A stretch of DNA of 64,000 bases from Deltaproteobacteria bacterium (GCA_020632695.1 JACKFB010000004.1:186001-250000); one strand, 5' to 3'. Shown: positions 7,068 through 16,679, counted from the first letter of the stretch. Numbers and translations: made by a program. Notes: generated by a model not told the origin, from the letters alone.

Positions 7068-9491
7068 GTGCTGCGCCGCACGCCCGCGCGCTGGTGGTCG
7101 TCGGCGAGGACGGTCGCGCTGACGTGGGCCGTGTTGGCGGGCCCCGCGGCGTGGGCGGGGATGCCGGTGCCGGAGCTGCTGGACGCGGATGATCCGACGG
7201 TGGTCGAGGAGGAGACGCCGCAGGACGAGGAGCTGACCCGGGTCATCGACGTCGACGAGGACCTGGTCATCGCCGCGCAGAAGGTGCAGACGACGGTGCA
7301 GGAGGCGCCGTCGATCATCACCGTCGTGACGCGGCGGCAGATCGTCGAGCGGGGGTACCGCACGCTCAACGACGTGCTGCGCACCGTCGCCGGCTTCGAG
7401 GGCGATCGCTGGGAGGCCAACGGCTGGCACAAGGAGGCCTTCGCCCGCGGGCTGCCGCGCACGGTGCTGGTGCTGATCAACGGCGTCAGCATCATCGAGC
7501 CGGTGCGGAACTTCGTGAACCTGGACCGGAAGATCCCGCTCGAGATCGTCGAGCGCGTCGAGATCACCTCCGGCCCGGGTGGCGTGCTGTGGGGCTCGAA
7601 CGCGCTCTTGGGCGTGGTGAACATCGTGACGCGCCGGCCCGACGAGAGTGGCGTGCACGCGATCGCCGGATACGGCGACGGGCCGGGCGATCGCCGCGCG
7701 GTGAAGGCGGGGCTCGGGCTCAGCGAGCGGTTCGGCGAGCGCTTCGGCCTCTTCACGCACCTGGATCTCTTCACCACCGGTGGCCCCGACCTCACCGTGG
7801 ACACCCAGAAGCTCGTCGGCGCCCTGCCCGAGCCCTCGCCCGACGCCGCCACCTTCTACCTGCCAGGCGAGCGCACGACCTCGGGCGGCGGGCGCAGCTG
7901 GTTCTTCAACTTCGCCGGGCGGCTGGAGCTGGGGCCCTTCGCGCTGGACTGGATGGTGCCCTTCGAGCGGGAGGTGCGCGCCATCGCGACCGGCGGCGCG
8001 GTGCTCACCCACGACTACCTGCGGGACGACGACGGCGGCACTCCGACCCACGCCAGCGACTCGGTGCGTCTGGTCAACCTCAGCTACGGCGACCGCTTCC
8101 GCGGCAGCGACGTGGGCGTCAAGGCGCGCGTCTACTTCGTGCAGTGGCAGATCGACGAGTCCCCCTTCGGCGCCTTCCCCGCGAGCCCGCTGCTCTTCGC
8201 CGACACGTCCAGCGTCTTCGGCGGCAACACCAAGGACTTCCACCTCGAGATGACGGCCGATCTGGTCGCCCGCGCCGGCGCCGCAGTCGACATCGACGTG
8301 CGCCTGACGCCCGACCTCACGCTGGTCACCGGCGCCGAGGGCATCTACGACCTCAACCGCGGCCTGGTGCAGCGCTTCTTCGCGCCCGACTCGGTCGGAC
8401 AGTGCCAGGAGGGCTTCACCTACGAGCCGGACAACCCCTATCTGAAGTGCCGGATCGAGCAGACCCTCGTCGACGACACCGAGCGCTTCATCGGGGGGGC
8501 CTTCGCCCAGCTCGACTGGCGCGTCGTGGCGCCGCTGCGGCTCAACGCCGGCCTGCGCGTGCAGTTCTCCGACGCGTACTCGCCGGCGCTGCTCTACAGC
8601 GGGGGGCTGGTGTGGCGCATGTTCGACCAGACGCACCTCAAGCTCTTCACCGCATCGGGCCTGAGGCCGCCGAGCTTCACGAGCACCGACGTCCGCACGA
8701 CGTACTCGGGGGCGAGCTACCTGGCCAACCCGAACCTGGACGTGGAGACCAGCCAGTCGGTGGAGCTGGAGCTCAACTCCATGCTGCTGCGCGACATCGG
8801 CCCCTTCCGCGACCTCTATCTGCGCGCCAACGGGGCGCTGACCTTCCTGGACAACATCATCAGCCAGCCCAGCGGGCGCTTCCAGAACTCGGCCAAGCGC
8901 ACCATCGGCTCGGCCGAGGGCCTGATGCGGCTCCGCTTCGAGGCGGGGCACGAGCTGTGGGCGAACTACACCTTCACCCGCGTGTTCGACGACGACGCCG
9001 AGGGCGGCGAGCTGCGCAACTTCGCGCGCCACATGGGCACGCTCGGCGGGCGCGTGGCGCTGCTCGACGATCACATCGAGTTCGACCTGGTCCTGAACGT
9101 GAAGGGCGCGATGAAGGATCCGAACCGGCCGCCGGTGGTGGACTCGACCGGCGCCTACTCGGTGAGCTGCGCGCGCCTCCTGGCCCAGGACCTCCCCGCC
9201 GACCACCCCGACGCCCGCCTGCGCTCGGCCTGCGCACTGCCCGGGCTCGCGAGCGGTGTGTGGGTGCGGGCCGGCCAGCAGCGCACCGAGACCATCCGCC
9301 CGCTGGCCCTGCTCGACGTCGGCGTGCGCTTCAAGAACCTCTGGCGTGACCTCACGGCGTCCATCTTCGTCTACAACCTCCTCGACCATCGCTACTACGA
9401 GCCCGACTTCTTCCAGGACCCCCGCTTGATGAGCCGCCCGCAGCCCAAACCGGGCCTCTCGATCTTCGGTCAGGTCTCCCTGGGTCTCTGA
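7068..9491 (+). CDS. TonB-dependent outer-membrane receptor
   Basis: Outer-membrane receptor of 807 aa for active uptake energised by TonB. After an N-terminal signal peptide (hydrophobic to about residue 30) and an acidic stretch, the plug domain begins near 68 with VIAAQKVQTTVQEAPSIITV. It contains the RTLNDVLRTVAGFE, RGLPRTVLVLINGV and ERVEITSGPGGVLWGSNALLGVVNI motifs. A long beta-barrel region follows, with a Cys pair near 447 and 459. The chain ends in Leu rather than the commoner Phe. GTG at 7068 follows TGAGG. The ligand is unknown and no transport genes flank it. Proximity to the sigma factor suggests one transcription unit. Confidence 0.88.
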   Translation: MLRRTPARWWSSARTVALTWAVLAGPAAWAGMPVPELLDADDPTVVEEETPQDEELTRVIDVDEDLVIAAQKVQTTVQEAPSIITVVTRRQIVERGYRTLNDVLRTVAGFEGDRWEANGWHKEAFARGLPRTVLVLINGVSIIEPVRNFVNLDRKIPLEIVERVEITSGPGGVLWGSNALLGVVNIVTRRPDESGVHAIAGYGDGPGDRRAVKAGLGLSERFGERFGLFTHLDLFTTGGPDLTVDTQKLVGALPEPSPDAATFYLPGERTTSGGGRSWFFNFAGRLELGPFALDWMVPFEREVRAIATGGAVLTHDYLRDDDGGTPTHASDSVRLVNLSYGDRFRGSDVGVKARVYFVQWQIDESPFGAFPASPLLFADTSSVFGGNTKDFHLEMTADLVARAGAAVDIDVRLTPDLTLVTGAEGIYDLNRGLVQRFFAPDSVGQCQEGFTYEPDNPYLKCRIEQTLVDDTERFIGGAFAQLDWRVVAPLRLNAGLRVQFSDAYSPALLYSGGLVWRMFDQTHLKLFTASGLRPPSFTSTDVRTTYSGASYLANPNLDVETSQSVELELNSMLLRDIGPFRDLYLRANGALTFLDNIISQPSGRFQNSAKRTIGSAEGLMRLRFEAGHELWANYTFTRVFDDDAEGGELRNFARHMGTLGGRVALLDDHIEFDLVLNVKGAMKDPNRPPVVDSTGAYSVSCARLLAQDLPADHPDARLRSACALPGLASGVWVRAGQQRTETIRPLALLDVGVRFKNLWRDLTASIFVYNLLDHRYYEPDFFQDPRLMSRPQPKPGLSIFGQVSLGL

Positions 9492-9559
9492 CCGGCCCAG
9501 GCGCCGGACCGGCCGATAAAAGCCGAATGATTACCAGCGCTTGGGTGGGCCGTTGGCGG

Positions 9560-9588
9560 TTGACACCGGGATCCCCTCGCGGTAGGGT
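9560..9588 (+). promoter_or_regulatory. Sigma-70-type promoter of gyrA
   Basis: TTGACA (9560-9565), 17-bp spacer, TAGGGT (9583-9588). The predicted leader is about 85 nt. The same -10 hexamer, TAGGGT, occurs upstream of the threonine ammonia-lyase gene. Confidence 0.65.
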
Positions 9589-9677
9589 CCGCTCCCACCT
9601 CGCGCGGGGGCGTCGAGGGTCCGATCCAGGGCCCGGGGGCGCCGCCCCAGGCGAGCTTCCAGGCGGATTCGGAGCTC

Positions 9678-12362
9678 ATGACCACGGAATCGTTCCCTTC
9701 CGACGGCACACGCATACCGGTCAACATCGAAGACGAGATGCGCGGGTCCTACCTGGCCTACGCGATGTCCGTCATCATCGGCCGCGCCCTGCCCGACGTC
9801 CGCGACGGCCTGAAGCCGGTGCACCGCCGCGTGCTGTTCGCGATGTACGAGCAGCGCAACTTCTTCACGGGCGCCTACAAGAAGTCGGCGCGCATCGTGG
9901 GCGACGTCATCGGCAAGTACCATCCGCACGGCGACACGGCCGTGTACGACACGATGGTGCGCATGGCGCAGGACTTCTCGCTGCGCTACCCGCTCATCGA
10001 CGGGCAGGGGAACTTCGGCTCGATCGACGGCGACCCGGCAGCGGCCATGCGCTACACCGAGGTGCGCATGACCCGGCTGGCCGGCGAGATGCTGGCCGAC
10101 ATCGAGAAGGAGACCGTCGACTGGCAGGAGAACTACGACGGCTCGGAGAAGGAGCCGTCGGTGATGCCGTCGGGCTTCCCGAACCTGCTGGTGAACGGCT
10201 CGGGCGGCATCGCGGTGGGCATGGCGACGAACATGCCGCCCCACAACCTGCGCGAGGTCATCACGGCGACCATCGCGCTGGTGCGCAACCCCGACATCAG
10301 CGTCGATGAGCTGGTCGGCTACGTGCCGGGCCCGGACTTCCCGACGGGCGGCTTCATCTTCGGACGCCAGGGCATCGACGAGGCCTACCGCACCGGCCGG
10401 GGCATCGTGCGGATGCGGGCGCGCACCGAGATCGAGCTGGACGCGCGGGGCGACGAGGCGGCCATCGCGGTCACCGAGCTGCCCTACCAGGTCAACAAGG
10501 CCAAGCTGCTGCAGCGCATCGCGGAGCTGGTGCGCGAGAAGCGCATCGAGGGCATCCGTGACCTGCGCGACGAGAGCGACCGCCGCGGCATGCGCATCTT
10601 CATCGAGCTGAAGAAAGGCGCGATGGCGCAGATCGTCCTGAACAGCCTGTTCGCGATGACGCCGATGCAGTCGAGCTTCGGCATCATCAACCTGGCGATC
10701 GTCGACGGGCAGCCGCGGGTGCTGACGCTCAAGGAGCTGCTGGTCCACTTCGTGAACCACCGGCGCGACGTGGTCACGCGGCGCTGCCGGTTCGAGCTGC
10801 GCAAGGCGCGTGAGCGGGCGCACATCCTCGAGGGCTACCTCATCGCGCTCGAGAACATCGACGAGGTCGTCGAGCTCATCAAGACCAGCGCGACCCCGGT
10901 GGAGGCGCGCGAGCGGCTGATGACGCGCTTCTCGCTGTCGGAGGTGCAGGCGCAGAGCATCCTGGACATGCGGCTGCAGCGCCTGACCGGCCTCGAGGTC
11001 GACAAGATCCGCGCCGAGTATGCCGAGGTGATGTCCACCATCGAGCGGCTCGAGGCCATCCTGGCCTCGGACGTCCTGTTGATGAACGTCATCGTGGGCG
11101 AGCTGGAGCAGATCCGCGACAAGTACGGCGACGCGCGGCGCACCACCATCGTCGACGCCTCGGGCGACATCGGCATGGAGGACCTCATCGCCGATGAGGA
11201 CATGGTGGTGACGGTCACGACGACCGGCTACATCAAGCGCACGCCTCTGTCGGAGTACCGCACCCAGCGACGTGGCGGGCGCGGGCGCTCGGGCATGAGC
11301 ACCAAGGACACCGACGCGGTCACCGACCTCTTCGTCGCGTCGGCGCACTCGATGCTGCTCATCTTCACCGATCGCGGGCAGGTCTACCCGCTCAAGGTGT
11401 GGGAACTGCCGTCGGGCGGCATCAACGCCACGGGCAAGGCCATCGTCAACCTGATCCCCCTGGAGTCCGGCGAGCAGGTCAAGTCCATCCTCACGGTGGA
11501 CAGCCTGGACCGGGACGACCGGGCGCTGGTCTTCGCCACGCGGCAGGGCACCATCAAGCGGACGCTGCTCAACCAGTACAAGAACGTGCGCAACTCCGGC
11601 ATCCGCGCCATCAACCTCGAGGACGACGACGACCTGGTGTCGGTGCGGGTGTCTGCGGACGACGAGCACATCATGATGGTCACCGCGCGCGGGCAGTGCA
11701 TCGTCTTCGAGGCGAAGGACGCGCGCGCCATCGGCCGGGCCACCCGCGGCGTCCGCGGCATCTCGCTGCGCAAGGGCGACTACGTGGTCGCGATGGACGT
11801 GCTGCACTTCGAGGGGGCCGCCGAGGCCGACGAGGAGGAGCTCGAGGAGCCCGAGGACGTGATCGAGGAGGGCGCCGAGGAGGGGGACGTCGAGCACGTC
11901 GACGACACCACGCCGACGGTGCTCTTCATCACCGAGAACGGCTACGGCAAGCGCGTGCCGCTGGAGCGCTTCCGAGTGCAGCGGCGCGGTGGGCTGGGGC
12001 TGCGCGGGCTTCCGTATGTGCCGCGAAACGGCGCGCTGGTCGACATGCGGCGCGTCGACGGCGGCGACGACCTGATGGTCGTGTCCGATGGCGGCACGAT
12101 CATCCGGCTGCCGGTCTCGGAGGTGCGCGTCTACAGCCGACAGGCGCGTGGCGTGCGCATCATCGCGCTGGGCAAGGACGAGAAGGTCGTCTCGATCCAT
12201 CCGGTGGACGCCTCTGAAGGCGAGGACGAGGTCGACGAGAGCGTCGAGGATGGCGAGGACGGCGGCGTGTTCGCGGCAGACGGCGACGAAGCCTTCAGCG
12301 CGGAGGCCGAGCAGGACGGTGACGACCCGTCGGTCGAGGCGACCGACGAGGAGGCCGAGTGA
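9678..12362 (+). CDS. gyrA: DNA gyrase subunit A
   Basis: Breakage-rejoining subunit of gyrase, which introduces negative supercoils. The 894-aa product has the winged-helix/tower region with catalytic Tyr126 (MRYTEVRM) and the QRDR segment HPHGDTAVYD, with Thr at the position of E. coli Ser83. The canonical GyrA box QRRGGRG near residue 530 distinguishes it from ParC. Two acidic features are unusual: an insertion of about 35 residues rich in Glu/Asp between blades of the C-terminal beta-pinwheel (about 715-750), and an acidic tail of about 45 residues. It has its own promoter, and its stop overlaps the GTG of the next gene (GTGA). Confidence 0.96.
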   Translation: MTTESFPSDGTRIPVNIEDEMRGSYLAYAMSVIIGRALPDVRDGLKPVHRRVLFAMYEQRNFFTGAYKKSARIVGDVIGKYHPHGDTAVYDTMVRMAQDFSLRYPLIDGQGNFGSIDGDPAAAMRYTEVRMTRLAGEMLADIEKETVDWQENYDGSEKEPSVMPSGFPNLLVNGSGGIAVGMATNMPPHNLREVITATIALVRNPDISVDELVGYVPGPDFPTGGFIFGRQGIDEAYRTGRGIVRMRARTEIELDARGDEAAIAVTELPYQVNKAKLLQRIAELVREKRIEGIRDLRDESDRRGMRIFIELKKGAMAQIVLNSLFAMTPMQSSFGIINLAIVDGQPRVLTLKELLVHFVNHRRDVVTRRCRFELRKARERAHILEGYLIALENIDEVVELIKTSATPVEARERLMTRFSLSEVQAQSILDMRLQRLTGLEVDKIRAEYAEVMSTIERLEAILASDVLLMNVIVGELEQIRDKYGDARRTTIVDASGDIGMEDLIADEDMVVTVTTTGYIKRTPLSEYRTQRRGGRGRSGMSTKDTDAVTDLFVASAHSMLLIFTDRGQVYPLKVWELPSGGINATGKAIVNLIPLESGEQVKSILTVDSLDRDDRALVFATRQGTIKRTLLNQYKNVRNSGIRAINLEDDDDLVSVRVSADDEHIMMVTARGQCIVFEAKDARAIGRATRGVRGISLRKGDYVVAMDVLHFEGAAEADEEELEEPEDVIEEGAEEGDVEHVDDTTPTVLFITENGYGKRVPLERFRVQRRGGLGLRGLPYVPRNGALVDMRRVDGGDDLMVVSDGGTIIRLPVSEVRVYSRQARGVRIIALGKDEKVVSIHPVDASEGEDEVDESVEDGEDGGVFAADGDEAFSAEAEQDGDDPSVEATDEEAE

Positions 12363-13582
12363 GCGAACCCGGCATCGTCGTGCGCCTGCGGCGTGGACGC
12401 AGCAAGCCTTTCTGGCTCGGGCACCCCTGGGTGTTCACCGGGGCGGTCGAGAAGGTCACCGGCGAGGTGGGCGACTTCGGCGGCGCCTGCGTGGTCGAGG
12501 ACGAGCGCGGCCAGGTGCTCGGGTCGGGCTACTACAACCCGAAGGCGCAGATCGCCGTGCGGTTGCTGGAGCACCGCCGCTCATCGGAGCGCCCCTTCGA
12601 GCCGCGCCCCTTCCTGGACGTGGTGCGCGAGCGGCTGGGCCAGGCCATCGATCGGCGGCGCGTGCTCGGGCTGCCGTCTGCCGACACGACCATCTACCGG
12701 GTGGTGAACGCCGAGGGCGACGGCCTCAGCGGCCTGGTCATCGACGCGATCGGCGAGGTGGCGGTCGTGCACGCGAACTCGCGCGCGGCCTACGAAGCGC
12801 GCGAGGCCATCGCGGGGATCGTCGCCGAGCGGCTCGGCGTCGCCGACGTGGTCGTGGCCATCGGCGAGACGGCGTCGCGGCTCGAGTCGGTGCCGGTGGG
12901 CACCGAGGTGCTGCGCGGAAGCCTCAGCGGCCCCGTCCGCGCGCTCGAGCGGGGGCTGGTCTTGGAAGTCGACCCGCTGGGTGGCCAGAAGACCGGCACC
13001 TACGCCGATCAGCGAGAGAACCGCGCCGCTTTCGCCGGGTTCTGTCAGGGCGAGGAGGTGGCCGACCTCTACGCCTACACCGGCGGCTTCGGGCTGCACG
13101 CGGCGCGCGCGGGGGCCAGCAAGGTCATCTCGGTGGACTCGTCGGGGCCGGCCTGCGATACGGCGCGAGCCAACGCGGCGCACAACGGCCTGGCGGACCG
13201 GATCGAGGTGGTCCAGGCCGACGTGATGAACTGGCTCAAGGAGGCGCGGGCCGAGGGGCGCACCTGGGGGCGCATCGTCTGCGACCCGCCCAAGTTCGCC
13301 CAGGGCCGCAGCCACGTGGGCGATGCCATCGCCAAGTACGCGCGCCTGAACACGCTGGCGATGGCCGCGCTGGCGCCTGGCGGCCTGCTGCTGACCTGCT
13401 CCTGCAGCCAGCACGTCTCCGAGCCCGAGTTCCTGCGGATGCTCACCGACGCCGGCCACCGTTTGCGGCGCACCGTCCATGTGCACGCCGTGTGGGGACA
13501 GGCACCCGACCACCCGTTTTCGGTGGTCGCTCCGGAGGGGCGCTACCTGAAGGCGGCGCTGGTCTCGCTGACCGACGACTGA
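12359..13582 (+). CDS. Class I rRNA large-subunit methyltransferase, RlmI-like
   Basis: SAM-dependent 5-methylcytosine methyltransferase of the RlmI family, probably acting on 23S rRNA. The 407-aa protein has an N-terminal PUA domain (about 5-80, with GHPWVFTGAV and GSGYYNPKAQIAVR), then a Rossmann methyltransferase with LYAYTGGFGLHAA near 237, the CDPPKFAQG motif near 306 and LLLTCSCSQHV near 342. It is translationally coupled to gyrA through GTGA. The last 19 codons form the first unit of a 67-68-bp tandem repeat that continues for three copies past the stop codon. Confidence 0.88.
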   Translation: MSEPGIVVRLRRGRSKPFWLGHPWVFTGAVEKVTGEVGDFGGACVVEDERGQVLGSGYYNPKAQIAVRLLEHRRSSERPFEPRPFLDVVRERLGQAIDRRRVLGLPSADTTIYRVVNAEGDGLSGLVIDAIGEVAVVHANSRAAYEAREAIAGIVAERLGVADVVVAIGETASRLESVPVGTEVLRGSLSGPVRALERGLVLEVDPLGGQKTGTYADQRENRAAFAGFCQGEEVADLYAYTGGFGLHAARAGASKVISVDSSGPACDTARANAAHNGLADRIEVVQADVMNWLKEARAEGRTWGRIVCDPPKFAQGRSHVGDAIAKYARLNTLAMAALAPGGLLLTCSCSQHVSEPEFLRMLTDAGHRLRRTVHVHAVWGQAPDHPFSVVAPEGRYLKAALVSLTDD

Positions 13583-13780
13583 CCGGCTCGGTAGTCGCCC
13601 TGGAGGGGCGCTGCCTGAAGGCGGCCCTGGTCTCGCCGACCGGCGACCGACCGGCTGGTGGTCGCTCTGGAGGGGCGCTGGCTGAAGGCGGCCTTGGTCT
13701 CGCTGACCGACGACCGACCGGCTGGTGGTCGCTCTGGAGGGGCGCTACCTGAGGGCGGCCCTGGTCTCGCTGACCGGCGG
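13526..13780 (+). repeat. 67-68-bp tandem repeat, 4 copies, derived from the methyltransferase 3' end
   Basis: Units begin near 13526, 13594, 13661 and 13728. The first includes codons for the C-terminus and stop of the RlmI-like gene; the next three are non-coding diverged copies sharing the GGAGGGGCGCT and CTGGTCTCGC cores. Since 67-68 is not a multiple of three, the copies do not extend the protein. The array fills most of the space before the convergent glycosyltransferase gene. Confidence 0.9.
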
Positions 13781-13794
13781 ACCGCCCGTCCGGG

Positions 13795-16176
13795 TCACTC
13801 GGCGGTGGACCGCACCGGATCCGCGCGCACCATCTGGAAGTACTCGGACTCGTCGTTGACCACGCGAGCCTCCCACTTCTCGATGTCCCTGAAGCCCTCG
13901 GTGCCCTTGCGCCGCAGCTTGTCGCTGAAGCTGTTCAGCCGCGATTCGAAGCCCGACATCTTCCCGCGCTCCATCAGCGCGTAGAAGGGCTTGCCGTGGT
14001 TCATCTCCTCCAGGTAGGGCAGGAACTGCTCGTTCTCCTTACCGATGGGGAGCAGCTCGTTGTAGCTGTAGTAGGTCTCGCCGCGCCAGGTGATGCGCCA
14101 GGAGATGACGTCCTCGACGCAGACGCGCTTCTGCTCGTAGCCCAGCGTGCGCGCCAGGCCCTCGGCGCCGATGCGGGCGAGCAGCGGCGTGTAGGCGTCC
14201 TGGATCTCGGGCGGGTTCTTCTGCAGCGTGCAGGTGTCGTAGTACGTGTCGAAGAGGTATTTCTGCGACCAGTGTGGGGCCAGCGTGGCCATGTAGTAGC
14301 TGAGCGCCCACATGGTCAGGGCCGTCGCCGTCGCGCCCATGGCGACCAGCCCGGCGCGGCGTGTGCGCGCGAAGAGGAAGAGCAGGAGCGCCAGCAGGCC
14401 GGCCACGGCGATGACCATCATCCAGCGGTCGTAGCGGAAGATCTCCGTCGAGAGGATCGACCGCATCGCCGGGCTGATGTGCTGCCAGAACGTGGATTCG
14501 CCCCAGGTCGTCGTGCTGGTCGCCGAGATCACGGCCGTCGGGTCGATGGGCAGGTGGTCGGGCAGGGGGCGATCGTACTTGTAGGTCATCAGGTTGCGCA
14601 GGTGCTGATGGTCCCCTGCGAGATCGCGCACGAACACGAGGAAGAGCAGGACGCCCAGGACCGCCGCGAGTCGCGGGAGCCAGGAGCGATCCTCGAGCAG
14701 GTCGTCGAGGAAGAGCGCGACCAGCATCGCCAGGGCCGGGAGGGCCGGGAAGATGTAGTGATGGAACTTGGTCGACGACAGCGTGAAGAAGGTGAACGCC
14801 GTCACGAACCAGAAGGTGAGGAAGAGCTTGGCCTGGGCGGGACCCGAGCGGTCGCGGATGCCCTGACGCACCAGGAGCCCCAGGGTCAGCGGGACGAAGA
14901 CGGCCCAGGGGAACATCCCGAAGCCGAGCCACTTGATGAAGTGCTCGAAGTTGCCGCTGTCGATCTGGTGCACGCCGGCGGCCAGGCGGTTGAAGTGGTC
15001 GTGGATGAAGAAGCGCTGGTAGTAGGGCCAGCCGTGCCGGGCGAACATGGCCACGTACCAGGGAAGGCCCACGACCAGGCTGATGAGCACGCCGCGAGGG
15101 ATCTCGGCGCGGCGCAGCATCTTCCAGCCGCCCGAGAAGATGAGGTGCACCAGCAGGATGACGCCCGGCAGGCCGAAGCCGAGCAGGCCCTTGGCGTAGG
15201 TGGCCTGGGCGACGATCGCGTAGAAGATCACCAGGTAGCAGCGGCGAAGCCACCGGTCCTTCACCAGCTCGGTCAGGCCGGCGGGCTGGAGGTCGCGGCG
15301 CAGGTCGCGGGCGAACCAGGCGACGATGACGACCAGCACCACCGCGTAGATCGCGACGTGCAGGATGCCGGTGTGCTGGATGATCGACAGGAGGTGGATG
15401 AGCCCGCTGAGCCCCGCCGGCGTCGGGTCGTTCAGATCGGTGGCGATGATCGCGAACTGCGGGATCGTGTTGATCAGGAGGAAGGTCAGCGTCCCCCAGA
15501 TCCAGGCCCAGAAGCCGCGTCTGGAGAGCTGCTCGCGCGGGCCGAAGAACGCGAGCATGGCGAAGCACATCGCGATGGTCATCGTGCCCACGAAGGGCAT
15601 GTCGGTCTGCGCCTGGCGGCTGATCATGAAGAACTGGGGCGAGGTCGCGATGACCAGCGCTCCGATGAGGCCGGCGCGGCGGCCCCACAGCTTGCTCATC
15701 GCCAGGAAGACCGCCAGCGTCGCCAGGATGGCCAGCAGCGCCATCGGCAGCCGGATGGCCAGCTCGCCGCGACCGATCAGGCTCGAGAACATGGCCTCGG
15801 TCCAGAACGTGAAGACCGGCTTGGAGTAGAAGGGCTCGCCCTGCTTGGGCTCACTGCCGATCTGCCCCTTGTAGCCCCACCACGGGCTGACCCACTCGTG
15901 GGTCTCCAGCATCTCGGTGGTGACGGCGCCGTAGTGCGTCTCCCACGGGTCCCAGAGGCCGAAGCCGCCGAGATTGGGGAGGAAGATCGCGCAGGCGAAC
16001 ACGAAGACCCCGAAGCGCACCCACCCCTCGTGCGGAGGCGGTCGCCACAGGGGCTTGTCGTCGATGCGGTCGTCGAGGATCGGCAGCACCGAGACATCGC
16101 CGCCCGGTACCTCGCCTTCGAGCACCGGCTGGTGCGCGCGGGCTTGCTCCACGGGCTCCGTCGTCTCCTGGGCCAT
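13795..16176 (-). CDS. ArnT-like/PMT-family membrane glycosyltransferase
   Basis: Polytopic inner-membrane protein of 793 aa that probably transfers a sugar from a polyprenyl-phosphate donor to an envelope acceptor. About 12 hydrophobic segments are visible. The first extracytoplasmic loop carries GLWDPWETHYG with acidic residues Asp76 and Glu79, matching the catalytic DxDE/DPxE loop of the ArnT/PMT group. KPVFTFW (119-125) and SRQAQTDMPF follow. A soluble C-terminal domain of about 220 residues comes after the last helix. ATG 16176 is chosen (GGGAG 4 nt upstream) over a GTG at 16227. It lies downstream of rpsI on the same strand, but a strong palindrome separates them. Acceptor unknown. Confidence 0.78.
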   Translation of the reverse strand: MAQETTEPVEQARAHQPVLEGEVPGGDVSVLPILDDRIDDKPLWRPPPHEGWVRFGVFVFACAIFLPNLGGFGLWDPWETHYGAVTTEMLETHEWVSPWWGYKGQIGSEPKQGEPFYSKPVFTFWTEAMFSSLIGRGELAIRLPMALLAILATLAVFLAMSKLWGRRAGLIGALVIATSPQFFMISRQAQTDMPFVGTMTIAMCFAMLAFFGPREQLSRRGFWAWIWGTLTFLLINTIPQFAIIATDLNDPTPAGLSGLIHLLSIIQHTGILHVAIYAVVLVVIVAWFARDLRRDLQPAGLTELVKDRWLRRCYLVIFYAIVAQATYAKGLLGFGLPGVILLVHLIFSGGWKMLRRAEIPRGVLISLVVGLPWYVAMFARHGWPYYQRFFIHDHFNRLAAGVHQIDSGNFEHFIKWLGFGMFPWAVFVPLTLGLLVRQGIRDRSGPAQAKLFLTFWFVTAFTFFTLSSTKFHHYIFPALPALAMLVALFLDDLLEDRSWLPRLAAVLGVLLFLVFVRDLAGDHQHLRNLMTYKYDRPLPDHLPIDPTAVISATSTTTWGESTFWQHISPAMRSILSTEIFRYDRWMMVIAVAGLLALLLFLFARTRRAGLVAMGATATALTMWALSYYMATLAPHWSQKYLFDTYYDTCTLQKNPPEIQDAYTPLLARIGAEGLARTLGYEQKRVCVEDVISWRITWRGETYYSYNELLPIGKENEQFLPYLEEMNHGKPFYALMERGKMSGFESRLNSFSDKLRRKGTEGFRDIEKWEARVVNDESEYFQMVRADPVRSTAE

Positions 16177-16236
16177 TCCGCTCCCGTCCCCTGGCACGCT
16201 GCGCGTCGATGCGCCACGCGGCGTCACGCGCGTCGA

Positions 16237-16260
16237 AGGGTCGACCGGCCGGCCGACCCT
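16237..16260 (-). terminator. Strong hairpin downstream of rpsI
   Basis: A 24-nt palindrome (AGGGTCG arm, CCGGCCGG centre, CGACCCT arm) with one mismatched pair starts 10 nt past the rpsI stop. It lacks a U tract, so it is either a factor-assisted terminator or an RNA-stabilising hairpin at the end of rplM-rpsI. Confidence 0.5.
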
Positions 16261-16269
16261 CCGATCGGA

Positions 16270-16668
16270 CTAGCGCTTCGAGAACTGGAACCGCTTGCGC
16301 GCCTTCGGCTGGCCGTACTTCTTGCGCTCCACCACGCGCGAGTCGCGCGTGAGGAAGCCGGCCCGCTTGAGCGGCGCGCGGAACTCCGGGTCCAGCGACG
16401 CCAGCGCGCGGCTGATGCCGTGCTTGACCGCGCCCGCCTGCCCGCTGAGCCCACCGCCGGCCACGGTGGCCTTGACGTCGTACTTCTGCAGGGTGTCGGT
16501 CAGCTCGAAAGGCTGCTCGAGCAACATCAGCAGCGTCGCGCGGCGGAAGTGGTCGCCAGCCTCGCGCTTGTTGATGGTGAGTCGGCCGGTGCCGGGCGTC
16601 AGGTAGACGCGCGCGGTGGCTTCCTTGCGTCGCCCCGTGGCGTAGGTGTGACGGACTGCGGTGGCCAT
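16270..16668 (-). CDS. rpsI: 30S ribosomal protein S9
   Basis: Small-subunit ribosomal protein of 132 aa whose C-terminal tail reaches the P-site tRNA. It has the family signatures TGRRKEATARVYL near the start, GGGLSGQAGAVKHGISRAL in the middle, and the typical ending KKYGQPKARKRFQFSKR with terminal Lys-Arg. AGAGGA precedes the ATG. It lies 11 nt downstream of rplM in the widely conserved rplM-rpsI order and is probably co-transcribed with it. Confidence 0.97.
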   Translation of the reverse strand: MATAVRHTYATGRRKEATARVYLTPGTGRLTINKREAGDHFRRATLLMLLEQPFELTDTLQKYDVKATVAGGGLSGQAGAVKHGISRALASLDPEFRAPLKRAGFLTRDSRVVERKKYGQPKARKRFQFSKR

Positions 16669-16679
16669 GCTCGTTCCTC

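Noticed and set aside
6222..9389. A 1055-aa open frame antisense to the sigma factor and TonB receptor
   Set aside because: It is rich in His, Arg, Leu, Glu and Gln with no recognisable motif, and opposes two clearly recognised genes; long antisense frames are expected at this G+C content.
9492..9530. CCGGC/GCCGG hairpin after the TonB receptor as a terminator
   Set aside because: The stem is only 5 bp and the neighbouring GACCGGCC copies are direct, not inverted; no U tract.
9531..12200. An 889-aa open frame antisense to gyrA
   Set aside because: Shadow of gyrA; no RBS, no domain, and the composition is typical of reverse-complement high-G+C coding DNA.
13526..13780. A CRISPR array
   Set aside because: Units are contiguous 67-68-bp tandem copies without unique spacers, derived from the adjacent gene, and there are no cas genes.
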